Source: Cololabis saira
Taxonomy: Eukaryota > Chordata > Actinopteri > Beloniformes > Belonidae
Direction of reading: 5' to 3'
NCBI RefSeq assembly: GCF_033807715.1
Contig: NC_084596.1
Location: 40,751,958-40,815,957, forward strand
DNA length: 64,000 nt
The first letter of the stretch is position 1. Every line of letters begins with the position of its first letter. A program made the position numbers and the translations under genes. Below, in pieces: positions 22,853-64,000 of this stretch. A model generated the notes under the pieces. It saw only the letters and a list, made by a program, of their open reading frames with translations. It had not been told where the DNA came from and made no database searches.

Positions 22853-23550
22853 AGCAATGTAATAAATTAACAGCAAATGTAAAGTGGAAGAAGGTACTGA
22901 GGCTAATGGTGACTAAACACACAACCAGAGCTCTACAAGAGGCACTGAACACAGGAAAAACGAGGTCAAACCATTAAATCCAGCCGATTTCAACAATATA
23001 CAACATCAAAACCCCCAAACTATAATCAGTTATGTCTAAAGCTTGGCTACCGGCAAGTATGTAGAGTAAGAAATGTTATCAGAAGTCAAAGCTGAGTAAT
23101 ATCCTGTCTCATTACAGCCTCTCCCGCTTACAAATCTAGTTTTAGTTGTTTTTGAGATTGAAATTATGACAAATATATCTGGCGTTTTACCAGAAACGTG
23201 GCACGTTGGTCCAGCCTCGTGTTGCGTCCATGTCTCTTGTGGCATTACATCATCTAAGTACAGAGCGTGAGAATAAAGCCGTACCTGTGGATTGTAATTC
23301 TGACAAATACCTCCTCGCAGAGCATCACCTTGCAGGCATGTGGATTTAAAGTATAGGTTGACAGGATTCCAGTGGCTCTAATGTGCACATTCAGAAATGT
23401 CAGTAAATCTTCCATCTGAACACGCAAACTCTGTCACGACGTTAAAGCTTTGTGTTGCGTAATGGATCCTGAGACACAGCTTGGAAGGGCATTTCCTACT
23501 GAAATGTATGATACCATTTAAAAAAACTGAAGGAATTAGGAATTTTACGG
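22853..23550. other. Intergenic, no gene recognised
   Basis: Short frames only. A few L2-like A-rich positions continue to about 22920; the rest appears unique. Confidence 0.4.
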
Positions 23551-23815
23551 CAAGGCAAGGCAAGTTTATTTGTATAGCACAATTCAACACAATGTGATTC
23601 AAAGTGCTTTACATCAACATTAAAAGCTGCAAGACACAATTAAACAGTAAATAACAAATAAAATGAAATAAAATGATAAGAAAAGAGGTAAAATAATAAT
23701 AATCAAAAGATGTTAAAAAGTAAGGGCAGTAGAGTACAGCAGATACACATCTCTCATTCTACGTTTCTATACGGTCAAAACGTACAAAGACCGGGTCAAA
23801 TACAGTATTACAAAA
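23551..23815 (-). mobile_element. Fish non-LTR retroelement 3' tail, minus strand
   Basis: (GGCAA)n, then GTTTATTTGTATAGCAC and AAAGTGCTTTACATCAACAT, then AAGGGCAGTAGAGTACAGCA. The same family is at 40101-40790 (same strand) and 52440-53170 (plus strand, attached to an L2-like protein remnant). Confidence 0.75.
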
Positions 23816-24469
23816 GTAATCTGTAGCATCATTATTTTAGTGCATATAAATCAAAAGTGGCAGCTTAAACTGCACACTTATCTCCGAGGTCCTAGATGCC
23901 TCTCTGCATCTAGCACCGAGTAATAACCGTCAGTTTTTTGTCAACACCGTCATATGTATATTTTTGTTCATTTTTGAAAAAAAATGTTATTCTTTGTTCA
24001 GTCTACCTTCTTCTTCCGGCTCTCAGTGAAGGCGGATGCTTTTTCTGCTCCTCACCTCCCTATCTGCCCTGCTGCTGCTTTTTGTCCTGTCTTGTCTTTT
24101 CAGAGCCTCTCTTTTCACTCCTCCGAAACTCTACAATCATGGAATTGGTTACCTGGTCTCTCAGCACAATTGACCAAATTTTTGCGACAGGAAGTCAGGA
24201 GACAAGGGAGCCCTCCTGCCCCGACGGGACATTTTTCGCCGGACACATGATGGACTCCTATTGGAGGATTTTGTGTCTGTCGATCCTGTCCGACGAGGAC
24301 GCTGAAGATGCCCTTCATAATTGGACTAATGATAACAGGATTTCTGCTGTTTGGAGTTGGTGGATTCCTGGTATATCGACAAACGCGTAAGTCATCGACA
24401 GCTGTTCTGGCCCTTTCTAAGCTGATCGACGTTGCTGAGGGGATAAGCACAGCGACCAACACTCAGACT

Positions 24470-25347
24470 TTAAAGGGAAAGTTCGTTTTTTTACAACCTG
24501 GACCTTATTTCTGGCATTTTTTATGGTTGTATACTCACCCAGGCAAGTTTAGTGTCATTTGGAGTCCATCAGAAGATATTAGGAGTTTTGTGCGAGCCGC
24601 TTCTCCATATAATGGTAGCGCATGGGGTCACAGCGGGACACAGACGATGCAGCGTCTAAATAACACATGATTGCCGCGAAACTCTTCATTTCTTTTATGA
24701 ATCACTAGATCTGCTTCCAGGACCTGTTGTCTACATCCGGGGCTGTGTGTAACAAATAAATCAGTTTGTAAACAAGACCTCTGAACTCATGACGTCATCT
24801 CTGTGCGCGCGTCCCAGACACAGCTCCGTATACAGCTGGAGTTCGCTACTGTTAGTTTACTGTTAGTTATTTGAAACATGTCTGAATATTTGTCAAATTC
24901 TGAGGTTGTGGACGACGACTTTGAATATGATGGACGTCCTTACCGTTTTGAGCCAGAGTATACGGCTGAAGAGCTCACTGAACGGAGGACAGAGTGCGCG
25001 CACAGAGATGACGTCATGAGTTCAGAGGTCTTGTTTACAAACTGATTTATTTATTCTATTTATTACACAGACAGCGCCACAATGTTACAACAGGTCCTGG
25101 AAGCAGATCTAGTGATTCATAAAAGAAATGAAGAGTTTCGCGGCAATCATGTGTTATTTAGACGCTGCATCGTCTGTGTCCCGCTGTGCCCCGTTCGCTA
25201 CCATTATATGGAGAAGCGGCTCGCAAAAAAACCCCTAATATCTTCCGAAGGACTCCAAATGACACCAAACTTGCCTGGGTGAGTATACGACCATAAAAAA
25301 TGTCAGAAATGAGGTCCAGGTTGTAAAAAACCGAACTTTCCCTTTAA
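24470..25347 (+). mobile_element. piggyBac-like non-autonomous element with TTAA ends
   Basis: TTAA|AGGGAAAGTTCG ... CGAACTTTCCCT|TTAA. The arms of about 390 bp are largely inverted copies (GATGCAGCGTCTAAATAACA against GTTATTTAGACGCTGCATC). The central unpaired part holds a 55-codon frame (24878-25045). The TTAA duplication is the piggyBac signature. Confidence 0.85.
24878..25045 (+). CDS. 55-aa acidic ORF inside the piggyBac-like element
   Basis: Intact ATG-to-TGA frame: an acidic N-terminus (SEVVDDDFEYDG), then RPYRFEPEYTAEELTERR. The RPYxFEPEYT motif reminds me of the N-termini of fish 'P2X7-like' transposon-associated zinc-finger proteins, but this is from memory and weak. It is probably the first exon of an autonomous relative's gene; the downstream part is missing, so function is doubtful. 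Confidence 0.4.
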   Translation: MSEYLSNSEVVDDDFEYDGRPYRFEPEYTAEELTERRTECAHRDDVMSSEVLFTN

Positions 25348-25397
25348 CGTTGGATAAGACCTTGGAGAAGTTGGAAGCTTGGCTTGGCGGGAATTGA

Positions 25398-26232
25398 TCA
25401 ATAATTCGTCTGTTTGGAGTCGCCAATGATGAACCAGAGACTTAAGGCAGATGGAAAATTACTGGGATCTGCCTGTTTTCAATACAATTGTTGATGTTAT
25501 TATCCGACCTTGACAGAGCAGCCTGGCAGGCCGCTCCAGTCACAATCTCCCTGTAGGAATGAAAACAAGACGCTCTGCCCCCCTAGACCCCCCCATTCCA
25601 AGAACACCTGCGGACTGTACCAGAACTGTACCGGGCCGTCTGATAACATCAAGGACAATGGCTGAGGATCAGCTCTGGGGCGAAGTTCACAGACTTACCG
25701 CTTACACACACACAATGATAAATACACCTTCCTTTAAAGTCAACGCCTTCCCCGGCCCCCCCTCTTATCAGCCCCCCAACACAGTCAACAGGTTTGAGAG
25801 CTGTGCCAATGGCTGCGGTGCTCACTTGGGGTACTGTGTCGGGATCCCCCCGCCCCTAGATCCACCCCCTCCACACACATGTGCAAGTCTTGTGATGATG
25901 ATGTTAAATTGTTATGTTGCTTTCTGTGCTGAGGTGGGTTTTTTTTGCACTTTCACACTGTGTATTTATACACAGTATGAAGATGCCTTTTTTTCCCTCT
26001 TCCCTCCCCAATGTCATCCTTTCTCTGATCTGATTTCGCCAGTTGACTCATGTCTCATGTTGTTATTGTTTTGTCTGTTGTCTTGATGGGTTGTACTGGT
26101 TCAATTTCACTGTGCTGGGACGCCAGCTCAGCGACAATAAAGGCTATTCTATTCTATTCTATTCTATTCTATTCTATTCTATTCTATTCTATTCTATTCT
26201 ATTCTATTCTATTCTATTCTATTCTATTCTAT
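25398..26232 (+). repeat. 3' tail of the broken reading frame: AATAAA and (TATTC)n
   Basis: About 740 bp without recognised coding, then GCGACAATAAAGGC at about 26131 and a perfect (TATTC)n run to 26232. A poly(A)-like signal followed by a pentamer array resembles the 3' end of a non-LTR element. Confidence 0.6.
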
Positions 26233-27240
26233 GTTGTTTATGTAATGAATGGCCATCTGACCTACATCCTCGTATGTCTTATTTATCTAAACAAATTATT
26301 TTTTTCATTTTAAAATTAAAAACAAAGATTGAAAATGCAGACATTTAGATATCTGGGTTTTCAGAATAGTGTGAAATCACAACATGAGTTTATATATTGT
26401 ATTTTATTACATATCAGAGTAACTAAACACTATACCGACATACTTCAGGACTTCAGAACAAGATTCTTGTGTTGACACATGAGTTGACACAAATGAGTTG
26501 ATGAGTTGACACAAATCAAGTTCTAAAGTGAAACATGTTTATTTTTTTGTGTTTTTATTTAGAACCTGTTCCTTTACATGATTAAATAGTTAAGACCCTT
26601 CTCTACAGAAATATACAGTTCCAATTGTGAACACAAGCAGCAACTATCCCAGGTCCCCAGGACCCAATCACAGCTAGGCTAGGCTAGGCTAGGCTAGGCT
26701 ACCATGACTGTCTGACCCCCAAAACTGCAGAGCGAGCATGCAGGTGAACGAGCAGATGTGTATGTCTGTGTAGCTGTGTGTGCGTGTGTGTGTGTGTATC
26801 TATACCGGGGGTCCCCCCCCCCCCCCCCCCGAGAGACCAGAGGCCGACAAGGAAGAACCCGGAACCCAGGCCACCAGCAATCCCACGGAGGGGAGAAGAG
26901 GGTGGGAGGCAACCCACCGCCAGCAAGGACCCCCCCCGGCGGCGGCCGAGGGGGCCCGCGGGCGGGGCCCCCACGACACAGGAAGAAGCAGCCAGGGATC
27001 CCGCGGTGGCGGACCGCGACCCAGGCAATCCACGGCCACCCCGTCCGGGCCAGACACGTGGCCAGGAGGCCCTCACCCTCCAGGAGGCCCTCACCCCCCA
27101 GGCCAACGACCCCCACCCGGCGAGGGGCCAGCCTGCCCGGAGAGACAGGGCCGCCCTGTCCGCCGACGCAGGCAGGTGCACCCGCCCCCACGAAAGCGGC
27201 CCCCCAGGACCAGAGGAGCACCTCTGTTGTCTTTTAATGT
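26233..27240. other. AT-rich spacer, (AGGCT)n and GC-rich low-complexity block
   Basis: 26233-26660 is unique AT-rich DNA. (AGGCT)5 lies at about 26673-26702. A GT run (about 26775-26800), a C-run (26814-26830) and a GC-rich Pro/Gly/Arg-biased block to about 27225 follow. All six frames of that block are open because of composition. It looks like a fish retroelement UTR rather than a gene. Confidence 0.5.
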
Positions 27241-28284
27241 TAATGGCAAAATGATCCACAAGTTTTATTGTGCTTTTATTGAAAGTGTTTGAACTTTCTG
27301 CATCATCTGCTGGTTTGCCTCTGAGGCACAACAGAGCTCTGTTAGGAGGACGGTAACAACAGCCACCCTACCCAGCTTGAAAGCAGATACAGAGACCGGG
27401 TAACAAACAAGGCAAATGTCATTGTGGCTGATGAGAAGCCCCCACTTACCTCCAGTTTTAAACTGTTGCCATCAGCTTGGCGTTATTGCCCCCCCTTGTT
27501 CGTAAAAAACACGTCAAACAAGTCCTTTATACCCCAAGCCATTAAATCTCTATACAGGTATGATTTCTGGATTGACTATGTTTACTTCCTTGTTTCCATG
27601 CTGCCCCTGCACCAGGCCAGCTGACAGTCTTGCCGGGGCCCCGGACAAAATAATCTAAGATGGGCCCCCCTGCGCACGGATCTCTCCTTCTCCTCTTCCT
27701 GTCCTCTCCCTCTGCTCTTCAGGTTTTTATACAAGCTAATGGACGTTAACATTAGAGCTAGCCAGTTAGGTTAAGTTACAAGGTTGGTAAACGTTGGCTG
27801 GGCTGTTTCTTACCTTGCTCTACGCTGACTTTATTAATTCCAGCTTCACCGTCACCCCCTTTTTAAAATATTTGTGTAGAGAATCTCTGAGGCCTCTATT
27901 TTCTTCTTCTCTTCTTCTCTTTTCTCTTCTTTTCTGGGCACCGGACTTGTGCTGATCGGACATTTTGACCATTCTAATGGTTGAATTAAATGATAACATC
28001 AAATTTTGATCAGCGGCCAAACCATTTTTGTGTTGGGAGTGTGGGGGTTCTTGACCACTATTTCAAGGACAATTAGGAAGAAAAAAAATAAGCTTTTATG
28101 TAACTCAAATACTACATATTTTTCCACAAATAGGCATATTTTGAAACATTTTGAAAAATGATTCCATGATTTAATGAGAATAAAAAAAAAAAAATTAATG
28201 AGGGTCCAGTTCTGCCCTCACAAGCACAAGGACAGCAAGGTACAATAGAATCAAAAGAGCAAAGACGGAGTTATGGATGAGTAC
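27241..28284. other. Intergenic, no gene recognised
   Basis: Contains purine- or pyrimidine-rich tracts (27660-27720, 27890-27940) and no convincing coding or repeat structure. Confidence 0.4.
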
Positions 28285-28700
28285 AGTTTATTGGCAACCC
28301 TATTCATATTATCAATCTTTTTCATAGATTTAAAGTTGTTGGTAAAAAAAAAAGTAAAAATATCCACTTACAAGTGTGAATACGATATTTACCCAAAATA
28401 ATTACCAGGTTGATAATGTTTGAATATTTAGGATCCAAGTTATCCATATAATAGAGAACAGCATTGTAAGTAAAAACAGGAATTTCATAAATTTTTAAAG
28501 ATAACCCATTATGAATGTCAGACCAAAAGGACTTTGTAAAAGAGCAATTGAAAAAAAGATGTTCAATGGTCTCGGCCTCAGAAGAACAAAATATGCAAGG
28601 ATCAACTTCCAATTTAAACCTTCTGTGTAACAAATCATTAACAGGATATATAGCTGATGGTATTTTAAAGTGGGTTTCCTTAACTTTAGGGGCAATTGGT
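28285..28700 (-). mobile_element. L1/Tx1-type LINE ORF2 C-terminal fragment
   Basis: The minus strand reads LHRRFKLEVDPCIFCSSEAE, then TIEHLFFNC, the CxxC...H...C cysteine motif found at the C-terminus of L1-type ORF2. It is frameshifted, 5'-truncated and dead. Confidence 0.75.
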
Positions 28701-28904
28701 TACTTTGATTGTTACTGCCATCTAGTGCTCATGACAGCATGTGTCGACCCTCTGGAAACGTCTTCATAGGGGCAAATGCCTCTGACCCCGTCACAGTTTA
28801 TGAGTAGAACTGTCCTTGTTATGTCTCTGTTGTGCACAAGGTCTCCCTTTTATCCTCCCATACAAAACCTATTTGAGACCAAATGAGAGATCTCCTGTAG
28901 GAAT

Positions 28905-29535
28905 AGGTTTGCCAACCGTCCCTTGAAAAACGGAATCGCCCCGTATTAGAAAACCAAAGTACGCATCCCGTATTGAGCTGAAAAGGGACGCACTTTGTCC
29001 CGTATTACTGTGAGAGTCAAAAAATAGAATTAAAATGCCAATGGAAAATGGCATTGAGCTGTTGAGTTCATAAGTTATTTTTTTCTGTTTTACTACAACT
29101 GTAGCTACAGTCATGGCCTTTGAGGCACAAATATGTTTACAGATTTTCTACTTTGCAGTTTGTTGTTGCACTAAAAATGTGCACTATTACAGAATGGACG
29201 TTTTGCTTTCTTTCTATTGTTTTATATTAATTTATACAATTTTAAGTTAATCAGGACAGATTTCTGTGTAAGAAAGATACTTATTTGATTCAGTTCATTT
29301 TGTTATTTTGTATTAAAGTTAATTGCTGGATAATAATTAGTTTTCCATGTGTTCATGGCATTCAAGAACATGCATCTAAATCAATTCAGGTTCGAGTCAA
29401 ATAGTTAAAAAATTGTTTCACTCAAAAAAAGGGATTAAAAAATATCACCATGCCAGGAAAGGTGAAGGCAATCGGGTTGGCTGGCCTGCAGAGGAGGTGT
29501 CCCTTATTTATTTTTCAGGGAGTTGGCAACGCTAT
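28905..29535. mobile_element. hAT-like element, GTTGCCAAC-type ends
   Basis: AGGTTTGCCAACCGTCCC ... GGGAGTTGGCAACGCTAT, flanked by an 8-bp duplication GTAGGAAT (28897-28904 and 29536-29543). No intact transposase is seen. Confidence 0.8.
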
Positions 29536-29681
29536 GTAGGAATGGTGGAGGATCTAGCTGCAGATAACAGCCTGACACCTCTCCAGCAGGCACAGATGTC
29601 ACCCAGTGAGAGGGTAAGACGGAGTGGCAGCGCCCTTTCTGCATGACTGCCTGCACCAGCCTGGGCCTGCAGTGACAGTTC

Positions 29682-30468
29682 TATGGCAAGCTGTTTTCAT
29701 TTCATGGCTAAGTTTGACTATCCGGAATTAACATTACAGATTTCTACAATTGCATTTTGACTAGTCGTAATTACATTGTCAGAATCGTCATTCAAGATAT
29801 CTATAACGTCACTTTGACTAGTCAAAAGTCTAATTCTATAAATCTGTAATTACATTTTGACTAGGCAGAATGGAAGTTAAAGATATCTCCAATTTGACAA
29901 AGCTCTATTTTAAAATTAATTTCAAGATATCTATAACTTGATTATAGATATGTAAAATTAAATTATGACAATCCGTAATTCCAGTTTGAGATATCTACAA
30001 TGTCATTTTGACTAGTCATAATTCCAGTTCAAGATATCTACAACTTGGTTCTGACTAGTCAAAACTTAATTTAAGATATCTACAAAGGACGGTCTAGATA
30101 TCTTGAATTGAGGGGAATTAAAGATATCTTGAACTGGAATTAGGACTAGTCAGAATTAAATTGTAGATATCTGAAACTGGAATTACAGCTAGTCTTAATT
30201 CAGTTGCAGATATCAGTAATTCACATTGCAAATATCTGCAACTGAATTGTAGATATCTGTAATTAGAAACCCCAAACACATGAATGGCAAAAGTGACGTC
30301 ATTTGTCCTGGGTAGAATGACGTTGTGGATATCTGAAATAACAATTGTGGACAGGAAGAATGTAATTGTAGATATCTGAAATGCTATTTTTGACTAGGAA
30401 GAATTGAATCGCGGATATCAGCAACAAATATCCAGTCTAGCTGTTAAATATTAAAACAGTTTGCCATA
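29682..30468 (+). mobile_element. AGATATCT-rich non-autonomous element, copy 2
   Basis: Complete copy with ends TATGGCAAGCTGTTTT ... AAAACAGTTTGCCATA. The interior repeats AGATATCT and GACTAGTC at 40-60 bp spacing. It is opposite in orientation to 19891-21260 and lies just upstream of the dnm3 CpG island. Confidence 0.88.
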
Positions 30469-30639
30469 CAATCCCCCACCGAGCCGCAACAAGCATCACC
30501 CTTTTTCCTCCAACAGGGTTTCTGCAGCCACTTGTAGGCCCAGACTGGCAATTATCGTTGCATGATGTCGCAGCTCTGCACAAAACAACAACAAAAGGAG
30601 AAAATGTGAGATAGGAGTGTGAGGATTTGAGCAGGGCTG

Positions 30640-31260
30640 CTTCCTGCCGCTGCTGCGGTGCGGTGGAGCGGTGGAGCGGTGCGGCGTTGCGCAGCCGTGC
30701 CGCATGACTCACAAGCGGCGCACGGATGTAAACAGGGGGCGGGATGACGCGCACCTAACCTGTTACCTGCCCAGCCAATCAGGCTCGGCGGCTCCCGGCC
30801 CCCACGTCCAAATCCCGCTCTTCCCATTGGTCCTCCGCCGCGTCCGTCTGTCGGTGTACAACAGCGAGGCGCAGCTTCGCAATTAAAGCGCAGGAAGGAG
30901 AGAAAAAAAAAAAGGCGAAGTGGGGGGCAAAAATGATTTATCTGTCAACGGCGAATTTGTGTTGGGGATTTAGATTGCTCTGACTATCAGCATATACACT
31001 ACCGAACGGTCCTGGCCGGGGCGAGCAAAGGGATTGATGCGTAAAAGCTGCAGGACGGTAGCAGCTGCTGCTTGTATAATCGTCCGCCTTTTTGCTGCTT
31101 GATCTGCGCGTCGTTTCAGCACTGGACAGCGACCGGGACCGGCGCCCGCTGAAAACACGGTGAGGGGCCCCGAGGAGACACTCAGGGGACACCCAGGGGA
31201 CACCCAGGGGACCGGGAAGGACACCGAGGGGACACCCAGAGGGAACCTGAGGCGGGGTGA
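30640..31260 (+). promoter_or_regulatory. dnm3: CpG-rich promoter region of dnm3
   Basis: A local jump in GC and CpG density, with a CCAAT box (30775-30779), an inverted ATTGG (30826-30830) and GC-box-like GGGGGCGGG at 30735-30743. No TATA box is seen. Transcription probably starts between 30880 and 31000. Confidence 0.65.
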
Positions 31261-31796
31261 GCCCTCAAATCCGCATTAGTCCCCTGTCAAAGGGCATAAT
31301 ATACAGTAGCTCCGAGCCTGATCACCTTGCGTCTGCATGCAGCGCCTCGTATCGGCTATTATAGGGGATTGGTGCTTGGATGATGAAACCTTGACTGCAC
31401 TGGGTTTGTGCAATGTGAAAATGGCATTAGTCTGCTGAGCTTCTCTCAATGTCCAATGTCCCAAATGTCCTTGAAAGCATTATGATTCGCTAGCTGTGTG
31501 CGTTTATGTCAAAAGAGAAGGAGACAAGGCATTGCATTGCAGACTGTGGACCTAAAAACCCACCTTTTTTTTTAAAAAAAAAGGTTGATTTTAACTTGTA
31601 GCACTTTGAGATTTGTTTTTAATGAAAAGTGCACTAGAAATGAAATATATTATTGTTATTATTATAAGCAGGGAGGGTGCATGTGTGTGTTGGTGGGAAG
31701 CAACTGCGCAATTGTCCGTCCTTGTCATATATCTTTGTTTTCTGACCCCCTCCCTCCCCCTGTCTGATTTATTTATCTCGTGGTTTCCTTCATCAG
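31160..31796 (+). other. dnm3: Candidate 5'UTR intron of dnm3
   Basis: Possible donor ACACG|GTGAGG at 31160 and a strong acceptor (pyrimidine tract, then TTCATCAG) ending at 31796. An unspliced leader of about 1 kb is equally possible. Confidence 0.3.
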
Positions 31797-31966
31797 TCGC
31801 CTGGACCCCTCGCTTTGGCTCCGGGGGCCAATGCGCCTCTAGTCTTCACATCAACAAGCAGCACTGCTCGTCCTGGACTAAGATAGCAGCACCACATCCC
31901 CCCCATCCCTCCCTCCCTCCCTCCCGACTGCTTCCATTCGCTGATCCCGACGAGTCCTGCGTCTAA

Positions 31967-63693
<31,727 letters not shown>

Positions 63694-63729
63694 GTTCGGC
63701 CGCAAAACATTCAACATTCAAAAATCCTG

Positions 63730-63773
<44 letters not shown>

Positions 63774-64000
63774 TTCACCAGTTCCACATCTCTGCAGCAT
63801 TTTCTGCAGAGGCTGCAAGTTTGGGGGTCAGGAAGAGAGACAAAACAGATCCCAAAAAGAGAAACTAAAGTTTCACAATAGCAGACTTTAGGTAGTGAAT
63901 TAGCAGAAAGTAAGAGAGAGGTCCTGGAAGGTGTCGGGGCTGTAAAGGTGGACTGAACACGGCGCCGTAGAGAAAACAAAGAGCAGATGGTCCGAAAGCA
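63694..64000 (+). other. dnm3: Start of dnm3 intron 15
   Basis: Begins GTTCGG and contains a 40-bp T-run (63731-63770). No further exon is seen before the window ends. Confidence 0.6.

Larger units (their letters stand above)
24139..25397 (+). pseudogene. Broken small membrane-protein reading frame split by a transposon
   Basis: From ATG 24139 the frame reads MELVTWSLSTIDQIF, then CPDGTFFAGHMMDSYWR. A one-base shift at about 24305 moves it to MPFIIGLMITGFLLFGVGG, a clear membrane segment, followed by VYRQTRKSSTAV and a helical SKLIDVAEGISTAT stretch. The piggyBac-like element at 24470-25347 interrupts it. After the element the frame resumes as LDKTLEKLEAWLGGN and stops at 25395. Without element and shift it would be about 127 aa. 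I do not recognise the family. A downstream AATAAA and (TATTC)n tail suggest a retroelement product, but a decayed host gene is possible. Confidence 0.5.

Noticed and set aside
26694..27331. Overlapping 160-210-codon frames on both strands
   Set aside because: GC-rich Pro/Gly/Arg low complexity open in all frames. Composition explains it.
30437..30827. Short minus-strand frames over the dnm3 CpG region as a divergent gene
   Set aside because: No domains or start context. GC composition explains the open frames.

Overview
The window is vertebrate nuclear DNA, almost certainly from a teleost fish. It has intron-exon genes with GT/AG splice sites, a high density of fish-type hAT, piggyBac and Tc1/pogo-like miniature transposons, L2 and L1 LINE fragments, and long microsatellites. 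Two host protein genes are recognisable: myocilin (myoc, minus strand, 12.1-14.5 kb, complete) and dynamin-3 (dnm3, plus strand, from 32.0 kb to past the right edge, 15 coding exons visible). As recalled, MYOC and DNM3 are also divergently arranged close together on human chromosome 1q24, so this is conserved synteny and supports both names. The genes recalled between them in human (VAMP4, METTL13/EEF1AKNMT) are not seen here.

Inside dnm3 intron 14, on the opposite strand, lie the mir-199a and mir-214 hairpins, the pair carried by the dnm3os transcript. They are the most important non-coding genes in the window. Neither gives a long open frame; both arms of each hairpin were recognised directly in the sequence.

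Layout. 1-4.26 kb: a giant imperfect palindrome (arms of about 2 kb, 152-bp spacer), still pairing at the left window edge. 4.24-7.65 kb: a 220-bp tandem array with an 880-bp higher-order period. 7.9-9.7 kb: LINE tails and an L2 reverse-transcriptase remnant. 11.17-12.08 kb: a miniature transposon ending 16 bp from the myoc stop codon. 12.10-14.48 kb: myoc, with a TATA box upstream. 14.8-17.0 kb: a local duplication and two hAT-like elements. 17.0-18.6 kb: an L2 copy on the minus strand, broken by a 5'-inverted LINE. 19.0 kb: a short interstitial telomeric tract. 19.9-30.5 kb: mobile elements, including two opposite-facing copies of an AGATATCT-rich element and a broken small membrane-protein reading frame split by a piggyBac-like element. 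30.6-31.3 kb: CpG-rich dnm3 promoter. 31.98-63.69 kb: dnm3 exons 1-15 (residues 1-591: GTPase domain, stalk, most of the PH domain), with introns full of nested miniature transposons. 60.36-62.18 kb: mir-214 and mir-199a, antisense.

Dnm3 is a membrane-fission GTPase. Myoc is a secreted olfactomedin-domain glycoprotein. The microRNAs are an independent antisense unit inside a dnm3 intron. I found no bacterial, viral or CRISPR features. Most other open frames come from repeats or lie antisense to real exons. Family assignments rest on recalled sequences and on motifs visible here; no database search was possible.
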